A stretch of 64,000 nucleotides of DNA from Nocardioides sp. 1609. GTDB lineage: Bacteria; Actinomycetota; Actinomycetes; Propionibacteriales; Nocardioidaceae. The position numbers and the translations under genes are program-made. This document shows, in pieces, positions 17,601 to 26,340 of this stretch. Within the stretch, counting starts at the first letter, position 1, and each line of letters opens with the position of its first letter. The stretch is from contig NZ_SPUJ01000006.1 of the NCBI RefSeq assembly GCF_004522105.1, positions 186,001 through 250,000 on the forward strand, in the 5' to 3' direction. The notes under the pieces were generated by a model. The model ran no database searches. It saw only the letters and a list, made by a program, of their open reading frames with translations, and was not told where the DNA came from.

Positions 17601-18857
17601 AACGGGATCGACTCCATCGAGACCTACCGCTCCCGGCGGGCCCAGGGTCGCGCCGACGACGGCTACGGCGACGTGTTCCTGGTCATCGACGGGTGGAGCA
17701 CCCTGCGCTCCGACTTCGACGACCTCGAGCTGTCGATCCAGACGCTGGCCTCGCGCGGCCTGACGTTCGGGCTCCACCTGCTGGCCGGCGCGGCCCGCTG
17801 GGCCGACTTCCGGGCCGCGATGCGCGACGTCCTGGGCACCCGGCTCGAGCTCAAGCTCGGTGACGCGCTCGACTCCGAGATCGACCGCAAGGTGGCTCAG
17901 CTCGTGCCGGCCGGACGGCCCGGCCGCGGGCTGGTGCCGGGCAAGCTGCACTTCCTGGGGGCCCTGCCCCGCATCGACGGCGACCCGACCGCGGCCACCC
18001 TCGGCGACGGCGTCGACCACCTCATCGCCAAGGTCAGCGCCGCGTGGAAGGGTCCTGCCGGGCCCAAGCTGCGGCTGCTGCCGGAGAGGATCGAGCTCGA
18101 CCGGGTCCTCGAGATGGCCGGCGTCACCACGAGCGGCGAGGGCGCGACCGAGCCGGCCGCGGGCCGGCTCTACCTCGGCATCAACGAGAAGGAGCTCGCG
18201 CCGGTCTCGGTCAACCCCGACACGGAGCCGCACCTGCTGCTGCTCGGCGACGGCGGCTCCGGCAAGAGCGCCTTCCTGCGCACCCACCTGCACGAGGTGA
18301 TGCGCACCCGGACGCCGAAGGAGGCGCAGCTGGTCGTCGTCGACTACCGACGCTCGCTGCTGGGCGAGGTGCCCGAGGAGTACCTGCTCAACTACCTGAC
18401 CTCCGCCACCCAGGCGCAGCCGGCGATCAAGGACCTCGCCGCCTACCTCGAGAGCCGGATCCCCGGTCCGGACGTCACGCCCGAGCAGCTGCGCAGCCGC
18501 TCGTGGTGGACCGGCGCGGAGGTGTTCGTGGTCGTCGACGACTACGACCTGGTCGCCACCCAGCAGACCTCGCCGGTCGCGCTGCTGCAGCCCCTGCTGG
18601 CCCAGGCCCGCGACGTCGGTCTGCACGTGCTGATCGCCCGCCGCTCGGGTGGTGCGTCGCGCGCGCTGTACGAGCCGGTGATCCAGTCGATCCGCGACCT
18701 CGCGATGCCGCAGCTCATGCTGTCGGGCAGCCCCGACGAGGGTCCCCTGCTCGGCAATCTGCGTCCCTCGCCGATGCCGCCCGGCCGCGGCCGCCTGATC
18801 ACCCGCGAGCGCGGTGTCGAGGCCCTCCAGACCGCCTGGACCGACCCGAGCCTGTAG
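14667..18857 (+). CDS. eccC: Type VII secretion ATPase EccC with three FtsK/SpoIIIE domains
   Basis: A 1396-residue motor protein in which EccCa and EccCb are fused. A Pro/Ala-rich N-terminal tail (about 75 residues) leads to two membrane segments (about 95-150). Three ATPase domains follow, with Walker A motifs GATGSGKS (near residue 545), GGPRSGKS (near 900) and GDGGSGKS (near 1193). The first has a full Walker B, FIVVDEF; the second and third have VIDGW and VVDDY, lacking the catalytic glutamate, as in known EccC proteins where mainly the first domain is active. GTG 14667 is chosen because an upstream GTG at 14583 would lie at or before the likely transcription start. Confidence 0.95.
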   Translation: MTSTPNQAPRPRGGPATSGPPGAPPAPGRAPAPAAPPAPPPAPGRRAARGAAAVAPAAPTLRGSRTEQPEMPSGQIVLQAPPQLQPNEGAAGVAMNAIPMLGSMGSIVLVATMGGRGAAGGGGKSFLAAGMFLLATIGFIIVQIDRQRKQRAQQVTGSRTEYLRYLTTIRTMARDAASQQRRALTWHHPDPSALPSLAEERTRVWEHSSTDARFLQVRYGLCSQPLALELVPPESAPIDDVDPAAASALHRLLVVHRTQPDLPASIDLRAFDRIEICGAEEHARALARAIICSATAFQSPDNLAVAVLSSDEHLAHWDWVKWLPHALSQEMTDAVGPMRMVTTSLSDLASLLPPDLSERPRFGADERASTPHILLVTDGVELPPGNHVVPPDGLHGVTVLDLPTRWNELEDSTRLRLQLMGEPDAAGFVPVEALRLREEPIRAKADQCDTSTAEAFARRLTPLHSVTVTGPSDGNPGEITGPSDFMDLLGLGDVRTFEPSAAWRLRPARDRLRVPIGLGESGALVHLDIKESAQQGMGPHGLVIGATGSGKSEFLRTLVLGLAMTHSPEQLNMVLVDFKGGATFAGMAEMPHVSAVITNLANELTLVDRMQDALSGEMVRRQELLREAGNFASIRDYEKARAAGEDLAPLPSLFIVVDEFTEMLSAKPEFIDLFVAIGRLGRSLGLHLLLASQRLEEGRLRGLESHLSYRIGLRTFSAQESRAVLGVPDAYELPAVPGLGYLKPDPTTMTRFKAAYVSGPPASGRRPLPRDEGGRVRGILPFTISEVLSLETNEPEPEPEVVAPTESQESLLDVAVDHMEGHGMAAHQVWLPPLDDPDTLDRLMPDLVEDPQLGLISPQWRALGGLTVPLGTVDRPREQRRDTLTVNLAGSGGHVAVVGGPRSGKSTVLRSIVTSMSLTTTPLESQFFILDFGGGTFTPLSSLPHVAGVGTRSEPDVVRRIVAEVQGVVDRREAYFRANGIDSIETYRSRRAQGRADDGYGDVFLVIDGWSTLRSDFDDLELSIQTLASRGLTFGLHLLAGAARWADFRAAMRDVLGTRLELKLGDALDSEIDRKVAQLVPAGRPGRGLVPGKLHFLGALPRIDGDPTAATLGDGVDHLIAKVSAAWKGPAGPKLRLLPERIELDRVLEMAGVTTSGEGATEPAAGRLYLGINEKELAPVSVNPDTEPHLLLLGDGGSGKSAFLRTHLHEVMRTRTPKEAQLVVVDYRRSLLGEVPEEYLLNYLTSATQAQPAIKDLAAYLESRIPGPDVTPEQLRSRSWWTGAEVFVVVDDYDLVATQQTSPVALLQPLLAQARDVGLHVLIARRSGGASRALYEPVIQSIRDLAMPQLMLSGSPDEGPLLGNLRPSPMPPGRGRLITRERGVEALQTAWTDPSL

Positions 18858-18867
18858 TTCGCCGGCA

Positions 18868-18894
18868 GCTCGTCGCGAGGAACGAGCGACGAGC
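18868..18894 (+). terminator. Hairpin 9 bases after the eccC stop
   Basis: GCTCGTCGC pairs perfectly with GCGACGAGC around the 9-base loop GAGGAACGA. No U-tract follows. A second, smaller hairpin with the identical loop lies 30 bases further on. Confidence 0.6.
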
Positions 18895-18922
18895 GTGGGC
18901 CGGTGAAGGTCGAGCGAGCCTC

Positions 18923-18943
18923 GCGACCGAGGAACGAGGTCGC
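18923..18943. repeat. Second hairpin with the loop GAGGAACGA
   Basis: GCGACC and GGTCGC pair around exactly the same 9-base loop as the hairpin at 18868. Keeping the loop while the stem differs suggests a family of short palindromic repeats rather than chance. Confidence 0.5.
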
Positions 18944-18999
18944 AACAGGCGCGTCGCGACCAGGTGAGCGACCTCGGCGACCCAGCCCCAGGACAGCGA

Positions 19000-19032
19000 C
19001 CCACCGACCGGCCCACCGACCGGCCCACCGAC
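19000..19032. repeat. 12-bp tandem repeat, 2.75 copies
   Basis: The unit CCCACCGACCGG occurs twice exactly, followed by nine matching bases. It lies in the noncoding region after eccC and has no evident function. Confidence 0.8.
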
Positions 19033-19205
19033 GACCCACGACCCGAGGACGACCGGGCAGACGACCGGACGGCGACCAGCAGACGACCGGCACACGACCG
19101 ACCGACGTCCACCGGACGATCCCCGTCGCGCACGTCACAACACAGGAGACATGCCTGTAACCCAGCGTCAACCTGCCGGAGAACTTCGCCCCGCACGCTT
19201 GGTCC

Positions 19206-19382
19206 ATGACCACGACGAACACCTCCCAGGCCGCCGAGCTCGACCAGCGTCGCGCCGCCCGGGACGCCCTCAAGACCCGCCACTCGCAGAGCCTGACCCG
19301 GCTCATGGACACCCGGACCGACCTGCGCGGCGTCCACGCCCTCGCCGACTTCGTCGACGAGTCCGTGCGCTGGACCGCCTGA
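19206..19382 (+). CDS. 58-residue protein of unknown function, paralogue of the protein at 682
   Basis: A short ORF ending in DLRGVHALADFVDESVRWTA, strikingly similar to the end of the 55-residue protein at 682-849. The N-terminal half is hydrophilic, Thr/Gln/Arg-rich and likely helical. There is no membrane segment, signal peptide or cysteine. No ribosome binding site is clear before the ATG at 19206. The gene follows eccC in the same direction after 348 bases that include a hairpin, so it may be a separate unit. Conservation between the two copies is the main reason to call it a gene. Confidence 0.65.
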   Translation: MTTTNTSQAAELDQRRAARDALKTRHSQSLTRLMDTRTDLRGVHALADFVDESVRWTA

Positions 19383-19496
19383 CCGGCTCGGAGTCGGTCG
19401 TGTTCCTCACGCCGGTCCACGCACCGCTCTGAGGCACACGACCCCACCTCACCGGGGCGGAGCGGGCTCCGAGGCTCTCGCGGCTGGGCCCCGGGT

Positions 19497-21194
<1,698 letters not shown>

Positions 21195-21226
21195 GCGGTG
21201 AAGACTAGGAGACCGCTGTGGGCGTT

Positions 21227-21232
21227 TACACT
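21227..21232 (+). promoter_or_regulatory. -10 box TACACT, leaderless start
   Basis: TACACT ends seven bases before the GTG at 21240, so transcription should begin at or next to the start codon. No ribosome binding site is present. Confidence 0.6.
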
Positions 21233-21239
21233 CGCCGAC

Positions 21240-21542
21240 GTGATCTTCAAGCGCGTCGGGGACGGCCGGCCCTACCCCGCGCACGGGCTCACCTCCTCGG
21301 CCTGGGCGAACCTCCCCCCGCGGCAGGTGCGGCTCAACGAGCTCGTCACCACCAAGGACACCCTGCAGCTGGCCGCCCTCCTGGAGGAGGACGGCACGTT
21401 CTACGGCGACCTGTTCGCGCACGTCGTCCGCTGGCACGGCGAGCTCTACCTCGAGGACGGGCTACACCGCGCCCTGCGCGCCGCCCTGCACCAGCGCAAC
21501 GTCCTGCACGCCCGCGTGCTCGAGATGGACGACGCCCGGTGA
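21240..21542 (+). CDS. Conserved 100-residue protein annotated as VapB-type in relatives
   Basis: A small soluble protein, starting VIFKRVGDGRPYPAHGL, of a type found across actinobacteria directly before a LytR_C-domain gene. Databases often label it a VapB-family antitoxin, but no toxin gene is beside it here and no DNA-binding motif is obvious, so I treat that label with caution. The GTG at 21240 is preceded by a -10 box at the distance of a leaderless mRNA. It overlaps the next gene by 4 bases (GTGA), so both are made together. Confidence 0.75.
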   Translation: MIFKRVGDGRPYPAHGLTSSAWANLPPRQVRLNELVTTKDTLQLAALLEEDGTFYGDLFAHVVRWHGELYLEDGLHRALRAALHQRNVLHARVLEMDDAR

Positions 21543-22075
21543 CCGGCCTGAAGGACGTCAGCCCGAGCGTGCTCGGCCACGTCCGCACCATCGTCACGCT
21601 CGCCGTCCTCGCCCTGCTGCTCGCCCTCGGGGTCAGCCGGGGCCTGAACGCCGTCTCCGAGCCCTTCCCCGAGAGCGCGGACCCGCCGATCTGCGTCGAC
21701 GAGGACCTCACCGCCGGCGACATCCTGCGCCCGGCGCAGCTCACCGTGAACGTGCTCAACGCCGGCGAGCGCACCGGGCTCGCCGGCGTCACCATCGAGG
21801 ACCTCCAGGCGCAGGGCTTCGCGCGCGGCAGCATCTCCAACCTCACCGGCGAGGACGTCGCCTCGGTCGAGATCTGGAGCCCCCAGGGCCGCACCCCCGC
21901 CGTCCGGCTGGTCGCGGGCTACCTCACCGGCAAGGTCGACGTCGTCGAGCGGGGCAGCAGCTCGGACGGCATCACGGTCGTGGTCGGCGACAAGTTCCCC
22001 GGCGTCCGCGCCGGCAAGGAGCAGATCGTGCTGAAGACCGACGTCACCGTCTGCTCCCCCGCCGACCTCGGCTGA
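21539..22075 (+). CDS. Membrane-anchored LytR C-terminal domain protein
   Basis: A 178-residue protein with one N-terminal membrane segment (about 15-36) and an extracytoplasmic LytR_C domain, recognisable by LTVNVLNAGERTGLAGVTIEDL and a later GITVVVGDKFPG. It lacks the LytR-CpsA-Psr catalytic domain, so it is a stand-alone LytR_C protein. Its function in the cell envelope is not defined. It is co-translated with the preceding gene through a 4-base overlap and ends 15 bases from the convergent antiporter gene. Confidence 0.85.
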   Translation: MTGLKDVSPSVLGHVRTIVTLAVLALLLALGVSRGLNAVSEPFPESADPPICVDEDLTAGDILRPAQLTVNVLNAGERTGLAGVTIEDLQAQGFARGSISNLTGEDVASVEIWSPQGRTPAVRLVAGYLTGKVDVVERGSSSDGITVVVGDKFPGVRAGKEQIVLKTDVTVCSPADLG

Positions 22076-22090
22076 CGGGTCGCTCCCGCC

Positions 22091-23584
22091 TCAGTCCTGG
22101 AGCCAGTGACCGAGCCGGCCCTTCGCGCTGACCTGGCGCAGCCGCTCCTCGGTCTTCTCCCGCAGCTTGCGCGGGGTGACCACGAGCAGGTCGTCGCCGT
22201 GCTTGAGCACCGTGCGCCGCTCGGGCACCAGCGTCTCGCCCGCACGGATCACCAGGGACACCGAGGCGCCCTTCGGCAGCCGCAGCTCGCCGACCTCGAC
22301 GCCGTGCAGGTGCGAGAGCGGGGTGATGGTGATCTGGAGCAGGTCGGCCTGCACCCGCTCGAGCGGGGCGGCCTCGAGGTCGAGGTCGCGAGCCTCCGAC
22401 TGGCGGTCGACGCCCAGCATCCGGGCGACGACCGGCAGCGTCGGGCCGGTCAGCAGCGTGTAGACGATGACGATCACGAAGACGATGTCGAACAGCTTCT
22501 CGGCGTCGTCGACCCCCTCGGCGAGCGGGATCGTGGTCAGCACGATCGGGACGGCGCCGCGCAGGCCGGCCCACGACAGGAACGTCACCTCACGCCAGGG
22601 CATGGGCTGGACCACGCTGCTCACGACCACCGAGATCGGTCGGGCCACGAAGGTGAGGATCAGCCCGGCCGCGACGGCCAGGACGACGACGTCGAGCCCG
22701 ATCCGGGCCGGCGACAGCAGCAGCCCGAGCATCACGAACAGCCCGATCTGGGCGAGCCACGCGATGCCCTCCGCGAAGGACCGGGTCGTCCCGCGGTGCG
22801 GCAGGTCGGCGTTGCCGAGCACCAGCGCGGCGACGTAGATCGCGGCGAACCCGCTGGCGTGGACGGCGACCGCGGCGCCGTACGACAGGAAGGCCAGGCA
22901 GAGCACGGCCAGCGGGTACAGGCCGGAGGACGGCAGCGCGACCCGCCGCATCAACCAGGCGCCGCCGAAGCCGGCCCCCAGCCCGAACGCCACGCCGACG
23001 ACGAGCTCGAAGGCGATGATCGCGAGCATCGCCGGGACGCCCTGGTCGGCGACCGCCCCGGTGGAGATGAGGGTGACGAGCACGACGGTGGGGGCGTCGT
23101 TGAGACCCGACTCCGCCTCCAGGGACCCGATCAGGCGCTTCGGCAGCGGTACCACGCGCAGCACCGAGAACACCGCCGCCGCGTCGGTCGGCGAGCAGAC
23201 CGCTCCGAGCAGCACCGCCAGCTCCCAGGGGAGCCCGAGCAGGTAGTGGGAGCCGACCGCGACCACGGCGACCGAGACCGCGATCCCCACGGTCGCCAGG
23301 GACAGCCCGAGCCGCATCGCGGGCCGGGCCTCGCGCCAGCTCGTGGTGAGACCACCCTCGGCCAGGATGATCGCCAGCGCGCCGAAGCCGAGCGCGTGCG
23401 CCAGCTCGGCGTCCTCGAAGTCGATGCCGATGACCGACTCGCCGAGGACCACGCCCATCAGCAGGTAGATCAGCAGGCTCGGCAGGCCGGCCCGGCTGGA
23501 GAGCCGCACGGCCAGGATCGCCGCCAACGTGACGACCGACCCGATCAGGACGAACTGGTCGAACTGGTGCAGGTCGAAGGTCAT
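22091..23584 (-). CDS. Potassium/proton antiporter with C-terminal RCK_C domain
   Basis: A 497-residue CPA1-type exchanger of the CvrA/NhaP2 group. About 12-13 membrane segments fill residues 10-390. Characteristic stretches include LAEGGLTTSW in an early helix and GAVCSPTDAAAVFSVLR with LNDAPTVVLV, where the ion-binding aspartates lie. The cytoplasmic end (about 400-490) is a TrkA-C/RCK_C domain, as in regulated K+/H+ antiporters. The ATG at 23584 forms an ATGA overlap with a 21-codon leader ORF, which argues strongly for this start and for translational coupling. Confidence 0.9.
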   Translation of the reverse strand: MTFDLHQFDQFVLIGSVVTLAAILAVRLSSRAGLPSLLIYLLMGVVLGESVIGIDFEDAELAHALGFGALAIILAEGGLTTSWREARPAMRLGLSLATVGIAVSVAVVAVGSHYLLGLPWELAVLLGAVCSPTDAAAVFSVLRVVPLPKRLIGSLEAESGLNDAPTVVLVTLISTGAVADQGVPAMLAIIAFELVVGVAFGLGAGFGGAWLMRRVALPSSGLYPLAVLCLAFLSYGAAVAVHASGFAAIYVAALVLGNADLPHRGTTRSFAEGIAWLAQIGLFVMLGLLLSPARIGLDVVVLAVAAGLILTFVARPISVVVSSVVQPMPWREVTFLSWAGLRGAVPIVLTTIPLAEGVDDAEKLFDIVFVIVIVYTLLTGPTLPVVARMLGVDRQSEARDLDLEAAPLERVQADLLQITITPLSHLHGVEVGELRLPKGASVSLVIRAGETLVPERRTVLKHGDDLLVVTPRKLREKTEERLRQVSAKGRLGHWLQD

Positions 23585-23646
23585 GCGGGCTCGCCCGGCA
23601 CGAGGGCGCACCGCTGGGGGGACGGTGCGCGTCGAGCGGCGGTCAT
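23581..23646 (-). CDS. Possible 21-residue leader peptide of the antiporter gene
   Basis: The ORF starts at an ATG with GAGGTGAC directly before it and ends in a TGA that overlaps the antiporter ATG (ATGA). The peptide has four prolines and four arginines. An 8-base perfect inverted repeat lies within it. The arrangement resembles leader peptides whose translation controls the downstream gene. Codon pattern alone cannot prove it is translated. Confidence 0.5.
   Translation of the reverse strand: MTAARRAPSPQRCALVPGEPA
23606..23630 (-). promoter_or_regulatory. Stem-loop inside the leader ORF
   Basis: GCGCACCG pairs perfectly with CGGTGCGC around a 9-base loop, 22 bases before the antiporter start codon. 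Ribosome position on the leader could open or close it. Its regulatory use is inferred. Confidence 0.45.
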
Positions 23647-23678
23647 GTCACCTCGGGCCGTCGGGGTGGCGGGCTCGG

Positions 23679-23684
23679 AGTCTA
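23679..23684 (-). promoter_or_regulatory. -10 candidate TAGACT for the leader ORF and antiporter
   Basis: TAGACT on the leftward strand overlaps the stop codon of the Nudix gene and stands about 32 bases before the leader ORF start. No strong -35 hexamer is visible. Confidence 0.35.
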
Positions 23685-24137
23685 ACGGTCGCCGCCGCCA
23701 CGACCGGTGCGGGCGAGGTGGGCCGAGACGGCCACGTCGACGATCTCGGCGCGGCTCGGCTGGGCCGCCACGTCCGCGATCGGCATCCACTGCGCGAAGT
23801 CGGTGGAGCCGCCGACCTCGAGGGTGCCCAGGACGCCGCCCACGATCGTCGCGTCGAAGATCACCCGGACCGCCTTGAAGGGTCGTGGCTCGTCGTAGCG
23901 GAACCAGGAGTGGGTGGTCACCGGGGCGCCGACGACCACGTCGTAGCCGGCCTCCTCGCGGACCTCGCGGACCAGCGACTCCTCCAGGCCCTCCTCGAGG
24001 TCGACGCCGCCGCCCGGCAGGCTCCACCCGGGTGTGCGTCGGCCCTCGCCGTTCCACCAGGTCAGCAGGATCCGATCCTGGTCGTCGACGATCAGCGCGT
24101 ACGTCGCGACCCGGGTGTCGTACTGGGTGTAGTGCAC
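23682..24137 (-). CDS. Nudix hydrolase
   Basis: A 151-residue protein with a perfect Nudix box, G-x5-E-x7-REVxEExGY, seen from GGVDLEEGLEESLV to REVREEAGYDV at about residues 48-71. Nudix enzymes cleave nucleoside diphosphates linked to another group, using Mg2+ bound by the box glutamates. The preceding GWSLPGGG is also typical. No residues point to a specific substrate. The GTG start at 24137 gives a complete first beta strand. It precedes the antiporter gene in the same direction by about 35 bases to the leader ORF. Confidence 0.9.
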   Translation of the reverse strand: MHYTQYDTRVATYALIVDDQDRILLTWWNGEGRRTPGWSLPGGGVDLEEGLEESLVREVREEAGYDVVVGAPVTTHSWFRYDEPRPFKAVRVIFDATIVGGVLGTLEVGGSTDFAQWMPIADVAAQPSRAEIVDVAVSAHLARTGRGGGDR

Positions 24138-24177
24138 CCGGGGAGGCTACCGGCCGCCGACCTGCTCACGTCGTGAC

Positions 24178-24211
24178 GACGGCCCGGCCCCCAGCGGGGG
24201 TCCGGGCCGTC
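24178..24211. terminator. Strong GC-rich hairpin
   Basis: GACGGCCCGG pairs with CCGGGCCGTC, with an inner CCCCC/GGGGG pair around AGC. It lies between the leftward small membrane protein gene and the Nudix gene and should terminate the former. Confidence 0.75.
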
Positions 24212-24255
24212 GGCCGTGCGGGGTGGGTGCTGCCCGGTGGTCGTCGGGCGCCGGG

Positions 24256-24429
24256 TCAGGCGGCACGGCGCAGGTGGGCGGTGCTGGACGGGGTCGTGAA
24301 GTCGGGGTCGACGGCGTGGGACCGGGGCGGGCGCGCGGGCCCGTCGTGGAGGACGGAGCGGACGGCGCCCACGAGGGCGACGACCGCGATGGCGGCGAGG
24401 ACGATGAAGAGGGTCATGTCAGTAATCAT
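24256..24429 (-). CDS. Small single-pass membrane protein
   Basis: A 57-residue protein with one hydrophobic helix, LFIVLAAIAVVALVGAV, followed by a basic, Pro/Ser-rich cytoplasmic or external tail. A second ATG four codons later (24417) is equally possible, and neither has a clear ribosome binding site. It is divergent from the aminotransferase gene and followed by a strong terminator, so it is its own transcription unit. A palindrome lies 16 bases upstream. The function is unknown. Confidence 0.6.
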   Translation of the reverse strand: MITDMTLFIVLAAIAVVALVGAVRSVLHDGPARPPRSHAVDPDFTTPSSTAHLRRAA

Positions 24430-24444
24430 GCGCTCGGAGAGATG

Positions 24445-24460
24445 CTGCCACCAGTGGCAG
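24445..24460. promoter_or_regulatory. Palindrome CTGCCACCAGTGGCAG
   Basis: A perfect 7-2-7 inverted repeat in the divergent region between the small membrane protein gene and the aminotransferase gene. Another CTGCCAC half-site occurs at about 24484-24490. This is a good operator candidate; the regulator is unknown. Confidence 0.45.
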
Positions 24461-24534
24461 GGATGCCGATGTACGTCGAATTGCTGCCACGGCACCGACG
24501 CCCCGTCCGAGGCCCCGTCCGACGCCTCGGCCCG

Positions 24535-24540
24535 TAGGCT
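24535..24540 (+). promoter_or_regulatory. -10 box TAGGCT, leaderless start
   Basis: TAGGCT ends six bases before the GTG of the aminotransferase gene. No ribosome binding site is visible, so the transcript is probably leaderless. Confidence 0.55.
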
Positions 24541-24546
24541 CCGGCC

Positions 24547-25743
24547 GTGAGCCGACTCGCCCGGATGCAGGCCGCGCAGCGCGCGGACGTGCCGCCGTTC
24601 CACGTCATGGACCTGCTGGCGGCAGGTGCCGAGCGGCAGCGGGCGCACGGCGACCTCGTCGACCTGCTGGCCGGGCAGCCGAGCACCGGGGCGCCGCGGG
24701 CGGTCAACGACGAGGCGGTGCGGCTGCTGCGCTCCGGCGAGCCGCTCGGCTACACGCCGGCCACCGGGATCCGCGAGCTGCGGGAGGCGATCGCCGGGCA
24801 CCACCGGCGCACCCGGGGCATCGACGTCGACCCCGACGAGGTCGTGGTGACCACGGGCAGCAGCGGCGGGTTCCTGCTGGCGTTCCTGGCGGCGTTCGAG
24901 GTGGGCGACCGCGTCGCGATCGCGCGACCGGGCTACCCCTGCTACCGCAACGTGCTGGCCGCGCTCGGCTGCGAGGTCGTGGAGGTCGCGACCGGTCCCG
25001 AGACCCGCTTCCAGCCGACGGTCGACCAGGTCGCGGAGCTCGCCGCGTCGCCGGGCGGGCTGAAGGGGCTCGTCGTCGCCAGCCCGGCGAACCCGACCGG
25101 CACGATGCTGCTGCCGAGCGAGCTGGCGGCGCTGGCGACGTACTGCGAGGAGAACGGCGTCCAGCTCATCAGCGACGAGATCTACCACGGCATCGAGTAC
25201 CCCCTCGCCGGCGAGGAGCGGCTGGCCCGGAGCGCCTGGGAGACCAGCCGCGAGGCCGTGGTCTTCTGCTCGTTCTCCAAGTACTTCTCGATGACCGGGT
25301 GGCGGATCGGCTGGATGCTGGTGCCCGCGCGGCTGCGGCGCGCGGTCGACGTGCTCGCCGGCAACTTCACGATCTGTCCGCCGGTGCTGGCCCAACGCGC
25401 GTGCGTGGCGGCGTTCGGCGACGACGCGTACGCCGAGCTCGACGGCCACGTCGCCCGGTACGCCGGCAACCGGCGGCTCCTCCTCGACGGCCTCGCGCGC
25501 CTCGGCGTCACGGGGCTGGCGCCCGCCGACGGCGCGTTCTACGCCTACGCCGACGTCGGGCACCTGACGTCGGACTCGATGGCCTTCGCCCACGACGTCC
25601 TCGCGCGGACCGGGGTCGCGCTCGCGACCGGGGTCGACTTCGACACCGTCGACGGGGGCCGGTTCGTGCGGTTCTCCTTCGCCGGGCCGGAGTCCCGCAT
25701 CGTCGAGGCCCTCGCCCGCCTCGCCCCCGTCCTCGCGCCCTGA
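24547..25743 (+). CDS. Class I/II pyridoxal-phosphate aminotransferase
   Basis: A 398-residue fold-type I enzyme. The PLP-binding lysine is in SFSKYFSMTGWRIGW (about residue 246), with SPANPTGTM and LISDEIYHGIEY supplying the other cofactor contacts, and RFSFAG near the end giving the carboxylate-binding arginine. It transfers an amino group between an amino acid and a 2-oxo acid; the likely substrate range is broad (aspartate/alanine/aromatic type) and cannot be fixed from sequence. It starts with GTG without a ribosome binding site. It is followed by the WSG protein gene after about 100 bases, probably a separate unit. Confidence 0.9.
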   Translation: MSRLARMQAAQRADVPPFHVMDLLAAGAERQRAHGDLVDLLAGQPSTGAPRAVNDEAVRLLRSGEPLGYTPATGIRELREAIAGHHRRTRGIDVDPDEVVVTTGSSGGFLLAFLAAFEVGDRVAIARPGYPCYRNVLAALGCEVVEVATGPETRFQPTVDQVAELAASPGGLKGLVVASPANPTGTMLLPSELAALATYCEENGVQLISDEIYHGIEYPLAGEERLARSAWETSREAVVFCSFSKYFSMTGWRIGWMLVPARLRRAVDVLAGNFTICPPVLAQRACVAAFGDDAYAELDGHVARYAGNRRLLLDGLARLGVTGLAPADGAFYAYADVGHLTSDSMAFAHDVLARTGVALATGVDFDTVDGGRFVRFSFAGPESRIVEALARLAPVLAP

Positions 25744-25849
25744 CTCCGGAGCCGGGCGGGGCGGTACGGTCGGAGGCGTCCGTCCCGGTTTCGTCCGGGG
25801 CGGTGCAGGGAAGGGGCCGGGCGACCGGGCCGCGACGGGAGGACCACCG

Positions 25850-26308
25850 ATGTACGGCGACACCGACGTGATGCGCCGCCGCGCCGACCAGCTGCGCGAG
25901 CAGGCGACCGACATCCGCACGATGGCCGACCAGCTCGTCGCCCACACCGAGGTCGTCGGGTGGTCCGGACGGGCGGCCGACTCCATGCGGGTCCGGGTCA
26001 CCGAGCGGGCGACCCACCTGCGGGCGGCCGCCGCCGACCACGACGCCGCCGCCGACGCCCTCGACAAGCACCTGCTGGAGGTCGACGCCGCGAAGGACGC
26101 GATCGCCGAGGTCGAACGACGAGCGACCGACCTGGTCGCCGAGGCACGCACGCGACTCGCCCGGATCGAGCAGGCGAACGCCGACGCGGACGGCGCACCG
26201 GGTCGGGCCAGGATCGAGCCCGACCACGACGACGTCGTCCTGGCCGCCTTCGACCCGCCGCCGAGCGGGCACCGCGACTGGCTCGCGGTCGAGCTGCCCG
26301 GCCTCTGA
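25850..26308 (+). CDS. WXG-like helical protein of an ESX accessory cassette
   Basis: A 152-residue, almost fully helical protein with a WSG turn at residues 38-40 between two long helices, as in WXG100 proteins, but with an extra helical stretch (about 75-115) and a C-terminal tail rich in Asp and Pro. GGGAGG stands before the ATG. It begins a three-gene run with an EspG-like gene (32 bases on) and a hydrolase-like gene. The link to the type VII system 7 kb to the left is inferred from the fold and from the EspG-like neighbour. Confidence 0.72.
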   Translation: MYGDTDVMRRRADQLREQATDIRTMADQLVAHTEVVGWSGRAADSMRVRVTERATHLRAAAADHDAAADALDKHLLEVDAAKDAIAEVERRATDLVAEARTRLARIEQANADADGAPGRARIEPDHDDVVLAAFDPPPSGHRDWLAVELPGL

Positions 26309-26340
26309 GAACCCGACCCGACCAGCCCGACAGGACTCCC

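Larger units (their letters stand above)
18858..19205. other. 348-base intergenic region after eccC
   Basis: No convincing gene is seen here. It holds two hairpins with the same loop sequence (18868-18894 and 18923-18943), a 12-bp tandem repeat (19000-19032), and a long stretch rich in CGACC words. An ATG at 19151 has a good AGGAGA before it, but its frame reads through the next gene in the wrong frame. Confidence 0.6.

Noticed and set aside
14556..19337. A very long leftward open frame (about 1590 codons) opposite eccC.
   Set aside because: It is the mirror of the strong G/C third-position bias in eccC. Its translation has no recognisable domain and is low-complexity, while eccC on the other strand has all expected motifs.
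19151..19432. An ORF starting at ATG 19151 with a good AGGAGA upstream.
   Set aside because: It reads through the 58-residue gene in another frame. The similarity of the latter to the protein at 682 shows which frame is real.
21240..21542. A type II toxin-antitoxin pair with the following gene.
   Set aside because: The downstream product is a membrane-anchored LytR_C protein, not a PIN-domain or other toxin.
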